Of a stretch of DNA of 64,000 bases, positions 11,188-21,479 are shown piece after piece. The DNA lies in the NCBI GenBank assembly GCA_020796225.1, contig CM036762.1:18957286-19021285 (forward strand). The letters are read 5' to 3'. Positions within the stretch are counted from its first letter, which is position 1, and each line of letters starts with the position of its first letter. The DNA is from Arion vulgaris. Its lineage: Eukaryota > Mollusca > Gastropoda > Stylommatophora > Arionidae. The notes beneath the pieces are model-generated. The model made no database searches, had not been told where the DNA came from, and saw only the letters and a list, made by a program, of their open reading frames with translations. The translations under genes and the position numbers were made by a program.

Positions 11188-11989
11188 ACTGTAATGTATT
11201 TTTTTTTTTTTTTATCGATCCAGAAGCACTTGAGCTGAAAGCTCTTCGGTTCGGTATCATGGACATCGTAACCCTTCGGTTCGGTGCCATGAACACCGTA
11301 AATCTGGGGAACCTGTAGCTTTTCTGCCAGTCCGCGGAGTTGAACCCGCACATACAGAGGACTATAATAATAGCCGTCCATCGCAAGCGATGATGACAAC
11401 AATCTCAGACTTGTACTGTTGCACCTCTCTGGTGTGTGCGGAGGTGACTGTAGAGTCCAATCCTAGAACAGAATCCCCGACCACAGGTGGGGCATACATG
11501 ATCAAGGTTAGACATGTGCGTGTTGTGTGCTCTGTCTTTTCGCGCTGCTCGTTTTCTCTGTGACTCAACAATACGATGATTCTCAGCTATTCGGGTTCCT
11601 CTTTTGTTGTTACAGCGCCACATTTGGCGATCTTGCGCAAGGATTCCCAGCACGTATTGTCTATATCGAAGCATTTCAAAGACACTTTAAGAGTGTCTTT
11701 AAGCGTTTTCTGTCCACCAGCTAAACGTCTGCCCCCTTCAAGCTCGCCATACATCAACTGTTTTGGGATGCGTTTATCAGGCATTCGAGCAACGTGACCG
11801 ACCCATCTCAGTTGGGCCTTCTGCAACAGGATGTTGACGCTTGGGATCTTTGCTCTTGTGAGGACTTCGCTGTCTGGAATTTTGTCCTGCCAGTTTATTT
11901 TTAGTATTCTGCGTAGACAGCTTGTGTGGAAATGGTTTAATTTTCAACGTGCTACGAACACGCTGGGCACGCGGGCACTGTAATGTATT
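11188..11989 (-). mobile_element. SINE family A with 13-bp TSD, split by a LINE
   Basis: Direct repeats ACTGTAATGTATT at 11188-11200 and 11977-11989 flank one inverted family A SINE. Its 3' part (A-tail as T-run, body, B-box as GTTGAACCC) occupies 11201-11345 and its 5' end (GCTACGAACACGCTGGG) 11946-11976. The intervening 600 bp are a LINE tail. Against the intact copy at 16225-16429 about 17 bp of SINE are missing at the split. Confidence 0.88.
11346..11945 (-). mobile_element. 5'-truncated LINE with terminal C2H2 finger, nested in a SINE
   Basis: On the minus strand, three frame segments read as a LINE C-terminus: KAQLRWVGHVARMPDKR, then SLKCFDIDNTCWESL, then SNLDHVCPTCGRGF and YSHLRTHQRGA. 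The last is a C2H2 zinc finger (CPTC ... H-x3-H) at the very end of the protein. The 3' end is CGATGGACGGCTATTATTAT. Related tails are at 20755-21150, 44480-44755 and 51960-52319. Two frameshifts make it non-functional. Confidence 0.85.
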
Positions 11990-12139
11990 ACGCCCATGCT
12001 TACAAATGCTTGTATAATATAGCAAAGCAGAGGAAGAAAAAAATGTATATGTATTCTGTAAATTATTTCTGATCACATAAGATATATTTCTCATAATAAA
12101 ATACTATAAAATAGAATTGTCTTTATTTTACTATTTCAG

Positions 12140-12593
12140 AAAGGAAACGCACCAAAATCACTGGTTAAAATCTCTCTGTTCCCAACCAGTGGAGGAAATC
12201 TTGAACAAGTACAGACGAAAGAACGAGTTTGTTAAAACTCAACAAATTGTGTTAAAAACTGTTCCTACACCTGGTGAGAAGTCACTACTCAGCGCTTGGG
12301 AGAATAATATTAATCAAGGCAGGTACCATACCAGTGTTGGCGGTGTCAAACCGGCAAGAAATGGCGTATCACACTTTCGAACCCAAATAAAACAAGAGCA
12401 TCAGCATGTTCAACAGATGAGCTCTGAACAACAGTTTAGAAATAATGTATCTGGTAAATTTAGCGGAGGCAAAGTGTCTAATTCATATTTACAAAACATG
12501 AAAGATCTTAACGGATTTTTACAGGATGACTGTCGCATCTCTAAGAAAACTTGTGATATGCTGCAAACTTCATATCAAACTTGGCTCCACTAA
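12140..12593 (+). CDS. terminal exon of unknown plus-strand gene
   Basis: The acceptor TTTACTATTTCAG ends at 12139. The first base completes the codon left by exon 2, and 150 further codons run to a TAA at 12591-12593. The segment starts KETHQNHWLKSLCSQPVEEI. It contains a basic, helix-prone stretch (EEILNKYRRKNEFVKTQQIV) and a Gln/His-rich part (IKQEHQHVQQMSSEQQF), and ends SYQTWLH. The joined protein is about 257 residues, soluble and basic, without a signal peptide. I recognise no family. The ATG at 12117 in the same frame lies in the intron and is not the likely start. The chain of three matching phases is good evidence for a real gene. Confidence 0.75.
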
Positions 12594-12599
12594 GAATTC

Positions 12600-13255
12600 G
12601 ATCAACAAATTGAACGTCAGGAAAGATGATACCAAATTAATAAGATATGTAATCTTTCCTTTAATCTTTATTTGTATCTGGTCCATGTCGGCTAGCACAG
12701 GACATCATCAACCAGCTTGTCATTTGAAATAAAAATTGGACCCTACCCGGAAGTGCCACAACGAGTGGACTCAGTATGATTGAATGTGTAAACTCTAAGT
12801 GTCGTCATTTTTTCGAATGAGAGCTTCTCGGAGTTTGTTTGAGTGTTTTATTGTGCTACTTGGCGTTTTTTAAAGAGTCCAACCCCTTGACCACGATCAA
12901 GTATGCAATACTTTCTTTTTTTTAATCAGCGTAGGGCCCTTACCCGTTAGTGTCGCAACGGGTGGAACAAGATGCATTTTAAACGTGTAAAAACTCCGAG
13001 CATCGTCATTCTTTCGAATTAGAACTGCTCGGAATTTAAACAATATTTTTAGCTGTCTATTGACCCTATCAAGACTCCTCCCTTTGGCCGGGATCAAATT
13101 GCCACTACACTTTAATCTTAGCCAAACGGCAGTGAATCGAGAATCGACCAGGAAGTTAATCACGTTATGCATGCAATCTTTTCATTCATCTCTTTTTACT
13201 TATGTAATGCCTGCCGGCTGGCACAGGTCCTCATCGACCACTACAATCTCTTAAT
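12600..13255 (+). repeat. diverged repeat pair downstream of the gene
   Basis: The block 12735-12900 (GTGTAAACTC..., TCGTCATTTTTTCGAATGAG) is echoed by 12935-13080 (GTGTAAAAACTCCGAGCATC, TTCTTTCGAATTAGAACTGC). The stretch near 12690-12720 (GGCTAGCACAGGACATCATC) is echoed at 13210-13240 (GGCTGGCACAGGTCCTCATC). It looks like two old copies of one dispersed element, and the first appears to supply the gene's 3' UTR. Confidence 0.55.
12728..12733 (+). terminator. poly(A) signal AATAAA of the plus-strand gene
   Basis: AATAAA lies about 135 bp after the stop codon at 12593, a normal distance for a short 3' UTR. Confidence 0.55.
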
Positions 13256-13569
13256 ATATTACTGTTAAATTATGAAGTCTCCTGTGTGAGATGAGCTTAC
13301 TCTCTTCCATATCTTTCTGTTCTGCTGATTCTCTTTCTATGTTCATTTTAACAAGGCCGACTAGCGCAGACGGGAAATCACAATTACTGTCTAATGGGGG
13401 CTGGTTTTTATAAGTGTTTTGATAGAACACTACAGTTTTTTGAATTTTATACAATTCAACGAGTCTATGGTTATTTATTGATGAAAAATGTTAATAATAT
13501 TGATATTACTTAGAGTTAAACTTCACTTTTAATACAATATAACATTCTTCTCGCATTTTATGTGATTTT
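13256..13569. other. unassigned spacer
   Basis: AT-rich with no supported gene or repeat family. Confidence 0.35.
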
Positions 13570-14070
13570 GAAAAGAAATTCGTTTTATCATCATCATCAT
13601 CATTATCATCATCATCATCATCATTAAATAGCTTGTCCTGAGCAGAACTTTGACACCCCAACAGTCTTCCAGACTTTCTCTCTCTCATATGCCAGATGTT
13701 TGCCTCTGCATCCGTCATGTTCAAACCCTCAGTTACATTCTGAATACACCTTCTCCGTGGTCTTCCTCTTCTTCTCTTTGCTGGTATGCTTCCTTCCATA
13801 ATGGTCTTCTCAAGCCCTTAGTGTCTTTTTATGTCCAAAATATCTCAATTTTCTCTTTCTTATTTGCAGCATCAGCCAGTTTTCTTTAATTTTGAGTTCT
13901 TTCTGTATAGATCTATTTGTTCTCTTCTCTGTCCATGATATAGAAGGACTCTCCTGTAAACATAACAATACTAAATTGCGAGTCCCGCGACGGTTGTGGT
14001 CTAATTTCCTAGAATTTTGACATGAGCTCACCGTCCTTATGTTATAGGAGGCCAAGGTTGCCACGATGTG
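13570..14070 (-). mobile_element. LINE 3' end with GAT-type tail, copy 2
   Basis: Minus-strand frames give KIKENWLMLQIRKRKLRYFG, then EGSIPAKRRRGRPRRR, IQNVTEGLNMTDAEA, and finally a (GAT)n microsatellite (13585-13625). It matches 32370-32740 closely. Only the C-terminal tail is present. Confidence 0.8.
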
Positions 14071-14779
14071 ATGCCATACAGGATTAGAGAACAGAAAGGC
14101 ACATCTTGAACAACAATAATAATCAGAGAGAGAGAACCGTTTGTGAATATCTTTATTCGTTGATACAAGCAGGAAAGAGAAGAAAAACTAAGACTTAGAT
14201 TGAAACAAGATGTGATTTACGACTTGAACTTGACAGTAGCAGAAGCAGCAAGACATTTATAACTAATAATAGATGTATCTCATCGGGATACATAGCTATT
14301 TTGCTATTGTTTTTTAACTGTTATAATTATTTTATGAGATGTGTCTATATTAATTTTCATTTATCACTAAAGTCTTGAATAAATTATCTAATACGGGGGA
14401 TTGTTAAATATGTCATATTTTAAAAAATAACTTTTTAATTTTGTTTAAAAAAATTAATTAATAAATTGCACACCTTACCTTCATGTTCAGGATTTTCAAT
14501 GTAAGATGCTTTCATTCTCAACGTCCTATGTAGTTCTTGCATTGCGGCTGAGATCTTCATGTGTAAGTAAGCTATTATAAGATATCACAAATACTTATTC
14601 AATACAAAAGCAGTGATAATGATCCAATTAATCACTCAAAATAGAATTGTCATCATATTAGTCAGGATGACGTTGAATTGATGAAGGAGACTGAAGCTTT
14701 ATAGAATTCTTAAACTAACCAGTTCAGATCCTACAGACGTTTTTTTATCTTGAAATAATGAACAGATTTTTAGAGCCAA
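14071..14779. other. unassigned AT-rich spacer
   Basis: No coding signal. One small stretch near 14160-14260 could be further LINE decay. Confidence 0.3.
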
Positions 14780-15119
14780 CTCTTTCTCTAGATTGGGATT
14801 TCGGATTTTCTAATAAAGGCAGCCGTCTGCCTCAGATTACCAGCCACAACATACAGTTTGTCTTGGACGCTAGCGTAAGTGGGCCACCTCTTTCTTCTGA
14901 AGTCTGCATACTGGGGGCAGTTCTGTAGGAAATAATTCCTATGATTTCTGCTTCCCCGTTTGTGCCGACCTCTTCCCGCAGTAAGTTTTGGCCACTCTCG
15001 TAATGGTAGATCTGACATTCTTACTGCATGGCTAAATCTCTGAGGCAGATTGGTGACTGTAGAATCCGTTATCCCATTCCTCATTGTGAGGGTTGTTGAA
15101 CTACGTTATGCGCCTTGCG
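14780..15119 (-). mobile_element. LINE C-terminal tail with VQDKLY motif
   Basis: The minus-strand frame 15084-14788 reads PQRFSHAVRMSDLPLREWP, RRKRWPTYASVQDKLY, then NLRQTAAFIRKSEIPI. This is a typical C-terminal end of RNase H-bearing LINEs after the Cys/His region. Confidence 0.6.
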
Positions 15120-15275
15120 GCCTAGTGCATCCGTTTTCGGCAAGCATTTGTTTCGGATTAGCATTCCCTAGTGGACACGTGCATCCGATTTCGACCAAAC
15201 CTCCTTAGTCGCCTCTTACGACATGCGTGGCAGGTAACAGTGGTTCTATTCTTTACACCCCAAATTTGGACACCG
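15120..15275 (-). repeat. core-domain dispersed repeat, copy 2
   Basis: It carries TAGTCGCCTCTTACGACATG and then GGTTCTATTCTTTACACCCC. The order matches the copy at 21210-21475 in the opposite orientation (same ACTCG/CGAGT-GGTTACCG flank). Confidence 0.7.
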
Positions 15276-15441
15276 GTAACCACTCGGGCGAATAGCTTTA
15301 GTCTAGTTTGCAGTGTTGGTTACATTACCGTAACAACACACTCTGCAAGCAACTGAGTTACTTAATTGATTTGATTTATAGGACCATCATTTTAGTATTT
15401 CGGTCAGTAGATATGTGTGATCTAATTTCTCTTTTACACAG

Positions 15442-15509
15442 GAAGATCTCAGAGGCAGAGCACGAACTCCGTAGTATCAACAAGGGTTCACAATGTAATT
15501 TTGAGGACG
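15442..15509 (+). CDS. candidate isolated exon, product unknown
   Basis: A strong acceptor (TTTCTCTTTTACACAG) and a good donor (GACG|GTGAGAAT) bound 68 bp that are open in one frame, reading KISEAEHELRSINKGSQCNF then ED. The short peptide is charged and helix-prone. It would enter in phase 2 and leave in phase 1. I could not find partner exons in phase nearby, and it lies after the poly(A) signal of the upstream gene. It may be a real exon of a second plus-strand gene or a chance match. Confidence 0.38.
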
Positions 15510-15529
15510 GTGAGAATTTGTTCTAATTA

Positions 15530-16211
15530 AAAAAATTGTTGTTCATGATTTTTGCACAAGAAATGGCCTCCCATTCTGTTTTCTTATTCTTCAATTATTC
15601 AGTAGTCTCTTGTCCCCAATCCACTACAATGTAATATATAGTATTCATGTTGCTTATAACATTGAAATGTTGTCTGTAGATTTGTTATCAACCCGGACAG
15701 GAGCCAGATTTGGACTACTCTAGCACTAGGGTTATCCATATGTCCATATGTGCTCTGATGCCGCCTCAACAAATCCAGCAACGTACAGCAGTTAAATACA
15801 CCAGTCGATGTTGATTAATCAATCTTTTTTGGATATTTGATGTCATTCTTTTCGGACTGTAGTTTTGTGTTGCTACATTCGCGACGGCCATATGCATTTT
15901 ATGCGGTACAGGTTGCTTTTTGTGGCGGTACGCGGCTGTTTCATTCTGGAATTAGTTCACACACGAAACTTTTCACAGATGTTAGCATTTCGTGTGATAT
16001 TCATTGGCACAGGAACGGAGCAATTATGGGGTGACCCGTTGCAGTGAAGTTGGAACCGTACTTATGAACTATGAACTAGGACTGTACCAATATCGACACC
16101 CATCTCTCTCATTCTGGTCAGCGACTGGGATTTACAACCCTGAAACTCCTCTGTTCGGAAAGACTCTCTCAATGTGCTAAGAAAGTCAGTTAGGTCCATT
16201 ACTATACTAGG
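15530..16211. other. no supported gene
   Basis: Overlapping short frames at 15837-16047 show no domain. No array or shared repeat was recognised. Confidence 0.3.
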
Positions 16212-16442
16212 GCATGAGGTGGCGTTTTTTTTTTCCCGATCCAGAAGCACTTGAGCTTTTCAGCTCTTCGGCTCGGTGCCATGGACATCGTAACCCTTCG
16301 GTTCGGTGCCACGAACACCGTAAATCTGGGGAATCTGTGGCTTTTCTGCCATCCCGTGGAATTGAACCCGCACACACAGAGGGATAGTCACCCGTAGTCC
16401 AACGCACTACGAACACGCTGGGCAGACGGGCTTGAGGTGGTG
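16212..16442 (-). mobile_element. SINE family A, copy 3, with imperfect TSD
   Basis: This is the most complete inverted copy: T-run, CGATCCAGAAGCACTTGAGC, body, GAATTGAACCCGCAC (B-box) and CACTACGAACACGCTGGGC (head). Imperfect direct repeats GCATGAGGTGGCG (16212-16224) and GCTTGAGGTGGTG (16430-16442) look like an aged target-site duplication. Confidence 0.85.
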
Positions 16443-16689
16443 CTATGTTCTACACAACAATACAACCGCCAAGGTAGAGAATCATCCTCTTATTTCTCTT
16501 CAACTGTCATTGTGTATTTTAAGTGCTCAACTTGAACACAAGACCAACGTTTCATTGCCCATTTTCAATAGGACTAGGAACTTGATATCACTTACAGGGA
16601 GATCAGAGATCTCTGAAAAAAAGCCAGACTAAAATAGCCAAACAGATGGGGGAACTTGTTAACACAAAGTTACATTTGGCCAGATTTAG

Positions 16690-16800
16690 TACGACTCAGT
16701 TTGGTTATTGGTTACTAAACTGACATCATTGCACTTCGGGCAGATTCATAGGTGCTCAGTCTCCACCAACAGATATCGAAGAGTATGCATACTGATTCCG
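16690..16800 (+). repeat. dispersed repeat D, copy 1
   Basis: GGTTATTGGTTACTAAACTG, then GCAGATTCATAGGTGCTCAG and CCAACAGATATCGAAG. Related pieces occur at 18620-18725 and 30890-31010 (inverted) and at 27105-27330 and 32155-32235. Confidence 0.65.
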
Positions 16801-16999
16801 ACGCGATGGCTTCACTGGGATGGGCTCCGGAGGGTAGGTGAAAGCGTGGACGACTCAAGACGACCTGGAGGAGAGCGATAGAGCAAGAGCTGAGGGAGGT
16901 GAGTCATGGCTGAAACACGGTGCAGAGGAGGGCCATGGACAGGGAGGAGTGGTGTTTGTTTGTTGCTGCCCTAAACGCCAAGGGCGTAACAGGCTAAAG

Positions 17000-17150
17000 A
17001 GAGAGAGATGCATACTGATGGTTCCCATAGCTTGCTGATTAAACACACTCCTCACTCTGCCCTCAGACATCCAGTTCTACTTGTACAATGGGTAACTCCA
17101 AACTGCTTAAATCGCTGGACTGTTTCAACATCTATTTTAGTGTCTTCATC
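17000..17150 (+). repeat. dispersed repeat F, copy 1
   Basis: GATGCATACTGATGGTTCCC is followed by a TTCTACTTGTACAATGGGTA block and ACATCTATTTTAGTGT. The same order occurs at 27190-27330, there joined directly to repeat D. Confidence 0.6.
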
Positions 17151-17945
17151 CAACAGGCACTTAAATGAATTTCTTTTGCAGACGATCAGGCAATCATATC
17201 AACAACAGAAGAACAGCTACAACAACACATCAACAGACTCCAGTTAGCATGTAACGAATACAACATGAGAATTAACATCGACAAAACAGAAGTAATGACA
17301 TTCGCCAGAGAGGAAAACACTACCAACATCTCCATCGATAATCATCTACTAAATCAAGCAAAGATTTCACATACCTGGGGAGCATTTTTCAGCAAATGGA
17401 AGAATAACTAATGAAATTCAACACAGATGCAACAAAGCAAACCAAATGATAGGGCAAATGGCGCCAATTTTAAGATGCAAACACGTCACCATGAACACAA
17501 AAGAGCAATGTTCAACACAATCTTTCTCCCCACATTATGTTACCAGTGCCAAACCTGGACCTGACAACAAACGATAGAAGAAAACTAGTCACAACAGAGA
17601 TGAAGTGTCTCAGCAGAATGCTGGGTGTAACAAGAAGAGACCGGTTGAGAAATGAAGACATCAGGAAAAAGTGGGTACAACATCAGTACTAGACTTCATC
17701 AAGAAACAACAAATTAAATGGTTCGGTCACGTAAGCAGATTACCATCAGACAGTGCACCCCAAATAGCAATGCTGCTCAGATACAATGGGTACAAAGCAA
17801 AAGGCCGCCACGCAAAAGATGGACCTCAGAGATAACAGAGGCGACGAAGAGACTATCTACGAAGCGCATACTAGGGCCCGTTTAGAAATCTCTTCCTGAC
17901 CTGACGCTGTGAGGCATACAGGATTCAGAAAGAAAGAAAGAAATA
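17151..17945 (+). mobile_element. LINE reverse-transcriptase fragment
   Basis: The plus strand reads DDQAIISTTEEQLQQHINRL (just after the catalytic Asp pair), NEYNMRINIDKTEVMTFARE, CYQCQTWTLTT, IKWFGHVSRLPSD and GIQDSERKK. It is the thumb and C-terminal region of a LINE RT with several frameshifts. It differs in sequence from the LINE at 28955-30135, so it is another family. Confidence 0.75.
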
Positions 17946-17949
17946 AATC

Positions 17950-18470
17950 CAACAGGCAGTCACGAAGAGACAAAAGAACTCTTGGACTCGGATTTACCGG
18001 TATGTTATGTATTTTGCAGCAATGATATTGTATATATCCGAAGAACAAATGAGTTGTTGAACTCGTGTTTTCTAGAATGATGGCAAACAACTCTCTCTCT
18101 TTGATTTTTACCCGGGTTGGGGCATAGTCCCTCAACCAACTCATTCCAAGTCTTCCTATCTCTAGCTATCTCCTGCAGCTCCATGCAGCTCTTCTTTATA
18201 TTGTTGATCTCCGCCTCCATGTATTTCTCGGCCTCCCCTTCTTTCGCTGTCCCTGTGGGTTCCAGGCAAAGACCTTTCTTGTTATATTCCCTCCGGTTTT
18301 CGCAAAGTGTGTCCTATCCAGCGCCAGCGTCTTTTTAACCTGTTCGTTCACTGGAATCTGTCTTGTTCTCTCCATAAGTTCCTCATTTGTGACCCTATCA
18401 TACCATCTTATTCCTCTATTCTGCGCAGACACCAGTTGATGAATGTTTGCAATTTATGCGCTATTGTTTT
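17950..18470 (-). mobile_element. LINE C-terminal tail (NELVEGLCPN type)
   Basis: Minus frames read RGIRWYDRVTNEELMERTRQ, then WNPQGQRKKGRPRNTWRR and RDRKTWNELVEGLCPNPG, the usual end of a LINE polyprotein. Related tails lie at 31020-31570 and 63163-63245. Confidence 0.75.
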
Positions 18471-18619
18471 GGCAAACAACTGTTGGGGGGAAAAACATCG
18501 AAATAGTATCTCTCACTTTCTCATGTGTCATGGCAGTTAGAGTAGGTCATCATGGCTTTCCATAACTTTATCTGCCAAGTGTTATAAAAACCCCTTTCTC
18601 ATATGAAAACCACTTTCGT

Positions 18620-18725
18620 CAATGAATTATAACCAGCGAGCCAGCGGAACCATCAGTATGCATACTATTCAACATCTGCTGGGGGAGACTTGAGTACCTA
18701 TGATGTCGGTTGAGTTAACGAATAA
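18620..18725 (-). repeat. dispersed repeat D, copy 2
   Basis: AGCCAGCGGAACCATCAGTA and CATACTATTCAACATCTGCT-GGGGGAGACT match the copy at 30890-31010; both are inverted relative to copy 1. Confidence 0.6.
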
Positions 18726-18899
18726 AAAATAAGCATAAATTTGAATTGTTAAGTGTAGTTTTCTTTGTTAACTTATGTTTCTATTCCTAGTAGCACTATC
18801 TTTTCTTCTTTTTACCTTTCGATTGTTCTTCACATCCAATTTTATCATTATTTTTGTGATATATAATTGGTCCTTTGACAAGAACGCAGTGATCTACGT

Positions 18900-20215
18900 T
18901 GGGTCGATTATGCGCTCATGGTGACTAGGCCCGCCCATCCGGTTTCAGCCAGCTTTTGATTTACTAGGTGAGCTTTCCTAGAGTACGATCCTTTCTGCCG
19001 ACTATTTCGGCCCGGATCTTCGCTTTTTCGATCAGCTTTGCCGTATATTTGGGCTTTGTGATCTACGCCAAACAGTGAGTTACTACTGTGTTGCCTTTCT
19101 GACTGTGAAGTCGTTCCGGATAAGGAACATTTCACGGGGCTTATAAGCTTGTCCTCAGACGGCGTCTTACTTGTATAAAACACAGTGTAAAGTGTTGACC
19201 TTCGCCAATGTTCGGATCCGTACAGCCTGTCAGATCTTTGCATTGTCAGCCTTACTTTATTGTCCACTTTGAGTTTGTTCCAGAGCAGGAACATTCTCAG
19301 CCTTTTCGAGATGCGTGTCGGTACTTGGACAATTTGCATTCTTAATTCACATTTTCCTAGCCTCGGAAACACCGGACTGGGGCCAAGCACAAATACTGTA
19401 GAGGGTCGTTTTAATCGGTGCTAGCAACGCAGCTGAAATTTTGCGCTCGCCACCATCACCCACCCCAGTTCTTCCGGGGATGTTAGCGACTGCAACAGTA
19501 CCTTGCCCGGTCACCCCAAGGATGAGAGTTCCGTTAGGCATCACCAGCCTCAGCTCTACCGGGGATGTTAGTTGTTATCGCAACAGTACCTTGCATGGTT
19601 TCCCAGGGGGGGTAGTTTCGTTATGCACTAAAACGTAACTTTATGTTTTGCGCTCAACCAACCTTGCCCAGTACGTGTATCTGTGCCAGACCACCGATAC
19701 GGAGTTAGGTGCAATCTTCCCTCGTACCGACGACACGAGGGTAGACTTTTATTTGTTACGCATCTATCTTATTTATGCTTGCCCTCACCTCAGGGCTTCA
19801 AGTTTTGCCCTATGTGGGCCAACGTTTAGTCACTGGCTGGATGCACCTGTCATCCTTTCCGTCCCAGTATCACTTACGTCTCGGCTTTGGAATGCACCTC
19901 TCATCCCTTTGTTTCGTCATTTACTCGGGAAGTTGTTTTGTTCGCTGCGCTCGTAAGCTGCTGTTTCGTACTTTTGAGAACTGGGCAAATTTTGCGACAT
20001 CGGCCAAGAGATGCGTGCGTTATTCATAGATTTTCGGACCTGTATTGCTTTTCCGTGCTTGCACTACTACCACTAGTTCTCCCCGATCCCTGCCGCCCTT
20101 AGCCAGATCGGAACCTTAGTCTGTTTCCAGGGTCACCACGTGGAGGTAGGGGGCAGGGTCTTGGTCAGCTGCACCCTTTGCTAACCCTGGCACATGTTGC
20201 CGCCATGAGCCTATG
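18900..20215 (-). mobile_element. element E, copy 1 (GC-richer, unclassified, probable LINE 5' part)
   Basis: About 1.3 kb, less AT-rich than its surroundings and related along its length to 49440-50790. On the minus strand it runs from a GGTGACCCTGG-AACAGACTA block through units with CTGAATAACGCACGC- and TCGCAAAATTTGCCCAG-like text, to an open frame (19390-18908, 160 codons) starting MLGPSPVFPRLGKCELRMQI. No RT or endonuclease motif is visible, so the class is open. A LINE 5' UTR plus the start of ORF1 would fit. Confidence 0.55.
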
Positions 20216-20254
20216 ACCCTGCACTATCTTTTGTCGTACAGTGACAAACAAGAT

Positions 20255-20340
20255 ATAACATACAAAAATAATGACATACAAGAAATAATGACATACAATA
20301 AATAATGACATACAAGAAATAATGACATACAAAAAAATAA
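20255..20340 (+). repeat. short tandem repeat, about 17-18-bp units
   Basis: Units of AATAATGACATACAAGA recur about five times with small changes. Confidence 0.85.
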
Positions 20341-20469
20341 TGAAGAATTATACAGTTTATTCTTCTATTTTCATAACAGAAAGCAACATATGGTTTTAAC
20401 GTATCTGCAGCAAAGATAAAACCAAGCATAACCATGTCATAATGATTTTGTTCTTTATCTGGATTCAGA

Positions 20470-20755
20470 AGCTAGAATACTTTATAGTAAAAAGTTGTCA
20501 ATTACTTTATAGTAAAATGTTACAAATTACTTTATAATCCCTTGGCTGAAATCAGATGCACGTGTAACCTGATCCAATTGGTTTAATGGCCAACCAAACC
20601 AATATGCAACGTATACACGTTCTTGGCAAAGATCAAATATATCACAAAGAGTGATTAAAATTGGTCGTAAAGAACAACGCAAAGAAGAAAACTTTATAGT
20701 AAAAGATACAAATTACTTTATGGTAAAAGTTACAAATTACTTTATGGTAAAAGCG
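20470..20755 (+). repeat. short direct repeats flanking a core-domain piece
   Basis: AATTACTTTATAGTAAAA and AAATTACTTTATGGTAAAAG recur at 20470-20540 and 20690-20755. Between them (20538-20680) lies the 3' half of the core-domain repeat (GCTGAAATCAGATGCACGTG, ATACACGTTCTTGGCAAAGA). This may be a short tandem array that was opened by an insertion. Confidence 0.6.
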
Positions 20756-21150
20756 TGGAAGCGGAAGGGGATAAGCATAGCCACAAAGCTTAAAGTTTAT
20801 CAGGCCATAGTGCTAACCACGCTGCTGTATGCCAGCGAGACATGGACAGTGTATAGCAAACACTCAAGAAAACTAAACCTCTTCCCCACAAGTTGTCTAT
20901 GCAGTCTACTAAAAATATACTGACAGAATAAAATTCCAGATACCGAAGTCCTCATAAGAGCCAAGATCCCAAATATCAACACCCTGTTGCAGAAGTCCCA
21001 AATGTGGTGCTGTAACAACACAAGAGGAACTCGCATAGCTGAGAATCGGCGTACCGTTGAGGCGCAGAGAAATCAAGCTGCATGCAAAGACAGAACACAC
21101 AGCACTTCAATATCTAACCTTAATCATGTATGCCCCACTTGTGGTAAGAG
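20755..21150 (+). mobile_element. LINE C-terminal tail, C2H2-finger type, degraded
   Basis: The plus strand gives KAWKRKGISIATKLKVYQAI, LLYASETWTVYSKHSRKLN, then frame-broken matches to the 11346-11945 tail (CAGAAGTCCCAAATGTGGTG, AACCTTAATCATGTATGCCC). It breaks off at the finger (CCCACTTGTGGTAAGAG). Confidence 0.75.
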
Positions 21151-21209
21151 ATTGTAGGGGAGCGAATCCTGACAACGTCATTCTGTTCAAGAAAGCATTT
21201 TTTCCAGAG

Positions 21210-21475
21210 ACTCCTATGATTGTTGTCGGAGCCGCACGAGTGGTTACCGGGGCCCAAATTTCAGGTGTAAAGAATAGAACCACTGTTTCCTGCCATGCAT
21301 GTCGTCAGAGGCGACTTAGGAGGTTTGGCTGAAATCGGATGCACATGTCCTAAACGGTAGAAGTCTATGCGTTTAGGGGCCTACCAAACCAATGTGCAAT
21401 ATATACACGTTCTTGGCATAGATCAAATATATCACAAAGAGTGATTAAAATTGGTTGTAAAGAATGAATACAAAG
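21210..21475 (+). repeat. core-domain dispersed repeat, copy 4, fuller length
   Basis: From GCACGAGTGGTTACCGGGGC through TGTCGTCAGAGGCGACTTAG to GATCAAATATATCACAAAGA and GGTTGTAAAGAATGAATAC. It joins in one element the core found alone at 15120-15275 and the 3' half found alone at 20538-20680. Confidence 0.7.
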
Positions 21476-21479
21476 AAGA

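Noticed and set aside
11405..11674. C2H2 zinc-finger protein
   Set aside because: The finger is the C-terminal end of a LINE family seen four times in the window.
16441..16632. Exon following 15442-15509
   Set aside because: The open frame (LEHKTNVSLPIFN) would need phase 2 at its acceptor-like site, which does not match the phase-1 donor at 15509.
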